A DNA stretch of 64,000 nt from JBFMHP01 sp040752855 (GTDB lineage Bacteria; Pseudomonadota; Gammaproteobacteria; RBG-16-57-12): positions 248,001-312,000 of the forward strand of contig JBFMHP010000019.1 of the NCBI GenBank assembly GCA_040752855.1. Direction: 5' to 3'. Position 1 is the first letter of the stretch, and each line of letters begins with the position of its first letter. Positions 60,654 to 64,000 of the stretch are shown here, in pieces. A program made the translations under genes and the position numbers. A model generated the notes under the pieces. The model searched no databases and was not told the origin of the DNA. It was given only the letters and a program-made list of their open reading frames with translations.

Positions 60654-61034
60654 GGCTGTGGTTCCTGGTTGTTGGTCATGTATTGGCACGAATGACGTGC
60701 GCGTTTTTTCGCCTGCAGGGCAGGCTCCTACGGGGATCATCATCGAGACGAGTCTGTAGGAGCGAGCCCTGCTCGCGATTACGACCCTGCGCATCCCGTG
60801 GTTGCTGCGTGTTATCTGCCGTTTTCGCCTGCGAGGCAGGCTCCTACACGGGGATCATCATCGAGATGAGGTCTGTAGGAGCGAGCCCTGCTCGCGATTA
60901 CGACCCTGCGCATCCCGTGGTTGCTGCGTGTTATCTGCCGTTTTCGCCTGCGAGGCAGGCTCCTACACGGGGATCATCATCGAGATGAGGTCTGTAGGAG
61001 CGAGCCCTGCTCGCGAATACGCGCTCATCCTGTC
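60654..61034. other. REP-filled gap between grxD and lrv
   Basis: The 380 bases are almost entirely a tandem array of about 119-base units (60708-61012). No gene is present; ORFs here are translations of REPs. Confidence 0.75.
60708..61012. repeat. Tandem REP-containing repeat, about 119-base unit
   Basis: The arm CGCCTGC(GAGG/AGGG)CAGGCTCCTAC recurs at 60710, 60826 and 60945. Each is followed by GGGGATCATCATCGAG and the opposite arm GTAGGAGCGAGCCCTGCTCG. The stretch GCGCATCCCGTGGTTGCTGC lies between units and is copied exactly, so the array grew by duplication. Confidence 0.88.
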
Positions 61035-61778
61035 CTACGATTGCGCCAGTCTTGCGCGCGCCAATTCCCGGATGTCCGGTTCCGCATCATCGAGCATCGC
61101 GGGAAGTTGCGCGGGCAACGCCCGCTCGGCGGCGCGATAGCGCACCAGCCAGTCACGGTCACGCAGCAATGGGCCAAGCTGCGCGGGGTCGATGCGCTCG
61201 GCGACGATGCGGCGCACCTCGGGGTCGCTGTCGAAGCTGAGCAGCGCCAGACTCACCACCGGGATGCGTTCGGCGACGATCTTGCGCACCTCACGCTCGG
61301 GATCATTGATCATGCGAAACAGGCGTCCCGGCGGCAGGCGCCGCGCAACATAGGTGCGCACGCCATAATCATTGTCTTCGGCGAGCACTTCCAATTGCTC
61401 GGGCGGCAGACGGTCGGCAACGGTGATGCGCACTTCGCGGTCGGGGTCATCCAACATGCGCGCGATTTTCTCCGCGGGCAGACGCGCCGCGACCGCGCGC
61501 CGCACCACTTCATCGCTATCATCGAGCACGCTGTCGAGTAGTTCGAGCGGACTGTATTTCACCGCGATCGCGCGCCGCTCCCAGAAGTGATCATGCAGAT
61601 AATAAGGCGCGTATTCGGCGTTCACACGAAAAAAGCGATCGATCTGCCGGCCACTGTGCGCTGCAACACAGGCATCGCCCGGCAGGCAACGGCCGGCGAG
61701 CAACAGGCTGTTGCGGAACCGGCATTGGCGGCAGTCCCCCTGGGGCGTGAGATCGTGTTCGGCCGCGTGACTACTCAT
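61035..61778 (-). CDS. LRV protein with 4Fe-4S cluster
   Basis: The 247-residue protein has an N-terminal Cys cluster (DCRQCRFRNSLLLAGRC and DACVAAH, residues 16-37) followed by leucine-rich-variant helical repeats: VRRAVAARLPAEKIARMLDD, VRITVADRLPPEQLEVLAED, VRKIVAERIPVVSLALLSFD and so on. This is the LRV iron-sulphur protein first found in the Azotobacter nif cluster. Its molecular role is unknown. It overlaps the next upstream gene by eight bases. Confidence 0.9.
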   Translation of the reverse strand: MSSHAAEHDLTPQGDCRQCRFRNSLLLAGRCLPGDACVAAHSGRQIDRFFRVNAEYAPYYLHDHFWERRAIAVKYSPLELLDSVLDDSDEVVRRAVAARLPAEKIARMLDDPDREVRITVADRLPPEQLEVLAEDNDYGVRTYVARRLPPGRLFRMINDPEREVRKIVAERIPVVSLALLSFDSDPEVRRIVAERIDPAQLGPLLRDRDWLVRYRAAERALPAQLPAMLDDAEPDIRELARARLAQS

Positions 61779-62040
61779 CCTCGATCACTTCGGCCACGAC
61801 CACACCGGTCGCCAACTCGCATTGGCGGGTGAACGCCAGGCAGTGGTCGCGGCTATCGATCAAATAGAGATTGAATCCCTTGCGCGCCAACACGGGCTTG
61901 GCACTGGTGACATCGTCATCCATGCAATAGGTGAAATGAACGCCAGGGAAATCCGCGCGCAGGCGGCGCGTGATCGTCTCGTCGAGCGTCTGCGCGCCGA
62001 CCCGGTCGGCGATATCGATGAGGGTCTGCTCGCTTATCAC
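61771..62040 (-). CDS. DUF6129-like nif-cluster protein
   Basis: The 89-residue protein starts with GTG at 62040, overlapping the nifY stop (GTGA): VISEQTLIDIADRVGAQTLD. It contains LRADFPGVHFTYCMDDDV, a phrase I associate with the DUF6129 family of nif clusters, and ends VVVAEVIEDE. The function is unknown. Upstream ATG choices have no conserved sequence and are rejected. Confidence 0.7.
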   Translation of the reverse strand: MISEQTLIDIADRVGAQTLDETITRRLRADFPGVHFTYCMDDDVTSAKPVLARKGFNLYLIDSRDHCLAFTRQCELATGVVVAEVIEDE

Positions 62041-62762
62041 ACCTCGTCTTCCTCTTCGCTGATGCCGTATCTCATGTTCGGCTCGATCCCCATGACCTTG
62101 GCGAGCCACGGCGGCGGGTTGCGCTCCATGGCGCGTTGCAGTTCCGCCATGGCCTCGACGGCCGGTCCGGCCTGCGGCCACTTGATGGGATACACGCCCG
62201 TCTTGACCACCTTTGCGGCGGCGGGTCCGCCGATGGATTGCACGTAGAGGATGTCGCAATCGGCGATGAGCTCAGCACGGTAGGCGTTTTTGTCTTCGGC
62301 CTTGAAGCTCTCGGCGCAGGAGCGGATGTCGATCAAACGGACCTCGCCCACCGACACTTGATAGATCAAAAAGCGCGGGCAGGAACCGAAGTGGCCGTCG
62401 AGGATGTCACGGCGATTAGAGGCGCAGGCCACGCGTGTCGAACCCGGCATGTCGCCATCGCGATAAGGTGATGGCTCGGGGAGATCCAGCATATCCTCGC
62501 GATCGCCCCAGAGGTGCTCGACCGCCTGTTTGTAATACGCGGTATCGATGCCGCCCCCGCTGCCTTCGTCATCTTCATCGAGATTGGAGATGCCTTTCTT
62601 GAGATCCTGCACGGTGATGCTTTCGAGCTTCTGCTCGTCGAGCGGCAGGCCGACGAGGGATTCCAGCACGGTGATCAGACGCGCCGGGGCGATGCCGGGG
62701 AGAACGCGCGCCGCCAAGCCGACGCGCAGGGCTACATCACGGGAGATTTGCGGTGTGGTCAT
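62037..62762 (-). CDS. nifY: NifY/NafY-like FeMo-co binding protein
   Basis: NifY binds FeMo-co or the apo-MoFe protein. The 241-residue protein has an N-terminal helical domain (residues 5-100, VALRVGLAARVLPGIAPARL). The C-terminal NifX-like domain has STRVACASNRRDILDGHFGSCPRFLIYQV and DILYVQSIGGPAAAKVVKTG. The GAGG site seven bases upstream fits the ATG at 62762 better than that at 62768. It lies between a ferredoxin and the DUF6129-like gene, downstream of nifT. Confidence 0.88.
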   Translation of the reverse strand: MTTPQISRDVALRVGLAARVLPGIAPARLITVLESLVGLPLDEQKLESITVQDLKKGISNLDEDDEGSGGGIDTAYYKQAVEHLWGDREDMLDLPEPSPYRDGDMPGSTRVACASNRRDILDGHFGSCPRFLIYQVSVGEVRLIDIRSCAESFKAEDKNAYRAELIADCDILYVQSIGGPAAAKVVKTGVYPIKWPQAGPAVEAMAELQRAMERNPPPWLAKVMGIEPNMRYGISEEEDEV

Positions 62763-62776
62763 GGGCATACCTCGTT

Positions 62777-62801
62777 ATTCGCGAGCGGGGCTCGCTCCTA
62801 C
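62777..62801. repeat. Single REP arm upstream of nifY
   Basis: TCGCGAGCGGGGCTCGCTCC followed by TAC is one arm of the CTCGC-type REP; no partner arm is seen next to it. Confidence 0.75.
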
Positions 62802-62817
62802 AGTAATGCGAACATTG

Positions 62818-63012
62818 CTACGCGTAGCTGATGCAGCCATCCACCGGGCAGGCGGTGATGCACTTGGGCGAGTCGGCCTCGCCGTCGCACTCGGTGCACG
62901 TGGCCTGGTTGACCACATACATCCCCTTCTTGGTGGAGATGGAGGTAGTCGGGCACACCGGCTCGCAGTCTCCGCAGGAGGTACATTCATTGGTATTGAT
63001 TACAACTGCCAT
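62818..63012 (-). CDS. 2[4Fe-4S] ferredoxin of the nif cluster (FdxN type)
   Basis: The 64-residue protein has the motif CTSCGDCEPVCP for one cluster and CTECDGEADSPKCITACP for the other, with an insert in the second, the nif-type bacterial ferredoxin pattern. It lies between nifT and nifY and probably donates electrons to nitrogenase or to NifB/NifEN steps. Confidence 0.9.
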   Translation of the reverse strand: MAVVINTNECTSCGDCEPVCPTTSISTKKGMYVVNQATCTECDGEADSPKCITACPVDGCISYA

Positions 63013-63025
63013 TTCATCATCTCCT

Positions 63026-63244
63026 CTACTCAGGCGCGCGTGTGGCCTGAAGTGTGATTGGTAATTTGGGCGCGCCGTTCATGACATCGAGCTTGTAACG
63101 CGTGCCATCGGCCAGCTCGATGATGCCGCCCCATTTTTCCGGTGTGTCGAACTCGATTGAGACGACGGTTTCTTCGAGATCCTTCTTCGGGACGTACAGC
63201 GTCATCGCGCCAGCCTCGGTCTTTCGTAACATCACTTTTGGCAT
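63026..63244 (-). CDS. nifT: NifT
   Basis: The 72-residue protein (MPKVMLRKTEAGAMTLYVPK, then KKDLEETVVSIEFDTPEKWG, then IIELADGTRYKLDVMN) matches NifT/FixU. The start at 63244 is the conserved one; the upstream frame is not. It follows nifK by about 120 bases containing a strong hairpin. NifT is not essential in most diazotrophs tested. Confidence 0.92.
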   Translation of the reverse strand: MPKVMLRKTEAGAMTLYVPKKDLEETVVSIEFDTPEKWGGIIELADGTRYKLDVMNGAPKLPITLQATRAPE

Positions 63245-63336
63245 GAACTTCACCCTGTCATTGAGCACGCATGCGATACCTGCATGCCTGCGCCATCAAT
63301 CATGGTATGCACACAGGGCATACCTCGCTTGGGAAT

Positions 63337-63358
63337 GGGGAGGGCGCGCGCCCTCCCC
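63337..63358 (-). promoter_or_regulatory. Strong hairpin after nifK
   Basis: GGGGAGGGCGC and GCGCCCTCCCC form a perfect 22-base palindrome without a clear T-tract. Lying between nifK and nifT, it may stabilise the upstream transcript or reduce read-through, giving less nifT than nifK. Confidence 0.6.
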
Positions 63359-63367
63359 CACACCGGA

Positions 63368-64000
63368 TCAACGAACCAGGTCGTAGTTGTAGTCGGTGGT
63401 ACCCATGCCGCGGGTGTCGCTGTCCAGATCTTCAAGAATCCTGTTGACCAGGGTCTTGAGGATGTACATGCCACCTTCGTAACCCATGGTGGTGTCGCGA
63501 TGCTGGTGATGACGATCGAAGATCGGGAAGCCCAGGCGAATCAGCGGCACCTCAAACTCCTTGCCCTTGTGCAGTGTGTCGCGCTGGATGAACTTGCCGT
63601 AGGAGTTGCCGATCATGTAGTCCGGCTTGTTGGTGAACACCAGCGAGCGCATGTGCCACAGGTCACAGCCGATATGCACCGTGGTGTTCTTGCCATACGG
63701 CGACTCGGAGAGAATCTTCTCCATGGCCTTTTTCCAGCGCTTGTTGGCGTTGTTACACAACACGTCGGTCGGCTCGGCGCCGAGTTCCAGCAGGAACTTG
63801 GTCAGGCCCATGACGAAATCCGGGTCACCCCACAGCGCGAACTTCTTGCCGTGCAGCCAGGTGTGCGAGTCGGTCATCATGTCGACGAGGATGCCGCGCT
63901 CGCGCTCCAGTGAAGCCGGCACCGGCTTGCCGGTAATCTCGGCGATCTTCATCAGGAACTCGTCGGTCCACTCCAGTCCCATCGGGATGTTGATCTTGGC
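63368..64000 (-). CDS. nifK: Nitrogenase MoFe protein beta chain NifK (partial)
   Basis: The visible 211 residues are the C-terminal part of NifK: KINIPMGLEWTDEFLMKIAE, SHTWLHGKKFALWGDPDFVM, HIGCDLWHMRSLVFTNKPDY, and ending MGTTDYNYDLVR. The frame runs off the right edge, so the start, and presumably nifD and nifH, lie beyond. The protein holds half of the P-cluster in the MoFe protein. Confidence 0.96.
   Translation of the reverse strand, partial: AKINIPMGLEWTDEFLMKIAEITGKPVPASLERERGILVDMMTDSHTWLHGKKFALWGDPDFVMGLTKFLLELGAEPTDVLCNNANKRWKKAMEKILSESPYGKNTTVHIGCDLWHMRSLVFTNKPDYMIGNSYGKFIQRDTLHKGKEFEVPLIRLGFPIFDRHHQHRDTTMGYEGGMYILKTLVNRILEDLDSDTRGMGTTDYNYDLVR

Noticed and set aside
60708..61012. 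Possible CRISPR array
   Set aside because: The repeats are inverted REP arms with copied spacers and 119-base periods, not short direct repeats with unique spacers, and no cas genes are near.
61771..62259. 162-residue version of the DUF6129-like gene
   Set aside because: Its first 73 residues are out-of-frame nifY sequence. The GTG at 62040, overlapping the nifY stop, gives the conserved protein.

Overview
The window looks like a chromosomal segment of a diazotrophic gammaproteobacterium. The strongest clue is an Azotobacter-like nif inventory: nifM, clpX2, a nif-linked cysE, an LRV iron-sulphur protein, nifY and the DUF269/DUF683 pair. REP sequences of the Pseudomonas type with a RAYT transposase are also present. 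A sulphur-oxidising Chromatiales-like lineage is plausible but not proven. All functions are read from sequence motifs and remembered families; no database search was run.

Region 1 (1-10.8 kb) holds envelope and accessory genes. These are the 3' end of a large secreted protein (sugar-dehydrogenase-like end fused to cadherin-like, PKD-like and FnIII-like repeats), a membrane-anchored TPR protein, a Wzi-like outer-membrane protein, a small beta-barrel protein, and a DUF2157/DUF4824 membrane pair.

Region 2 (10.8-22.7 kb, minus strand) is a type I restriction-modification locus, read as hsdR - accessory genes - hsdS - OLD-like ATPase - hsdM. Between hsdR and hsdS lie an AAA/DUF4143 ATPase, a decayed RhuM gene, a ParE-type toxin-antitoxin pair and a RhuM-Fic/Doc fusion. 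They are separated by at least four extra copies of the hsdR 3' end, most ending in an ATGA junction. Palindromic repeats have also inserted in frame into hsdR and hsdS.

Region 3 (23.2-34.2 kb) is an Anbu (proteasome-like peptidase) gene divergent from a five-gene operon. The operon encodes a circularly permuted ATP-grasp, an alpha-E protein, an HPPD-like VOC metalloprotein, and two very large transglutaminase/DUF2126 proteins. The second transglutaminase has lost its catalytic cysteine.

Region 4 (34.4-64 kb) is a nif cluster. In minus-strand transcription order it contains: nifK (cut by the edge), nifT, a ferredoxin, nifY, a DUF6129-like gene and lrv; grxD-bolA; modABC; nifENX; the DUF269-DUF683-fdxB-2Fe2S block with three further small genes; sulP; iscA-nifU-nifS; and nifV-cysE-TPR-nifW-nifZ-nifM-clpX2. 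A plus-strand operon (43.1-46.9 kb) encodes a NifZ-like protein, a stand-alone PCP_red domain, an unknown, a double SagB-type nitroreductase, a rhodanese-ankyrin protein and an unknown. Sigma-54 -24/-12 promoters with NifA-type TGT-N10-ACA sites precede nifE, iscA and nifV. The cluster is heavily invaded by REP elements (one in frame inside a gene, one set linked to tandem duplication of a gene end), a RAYT gene, and a MITE-like family with TTAACCCGGCGATCAAATAT-type ends.
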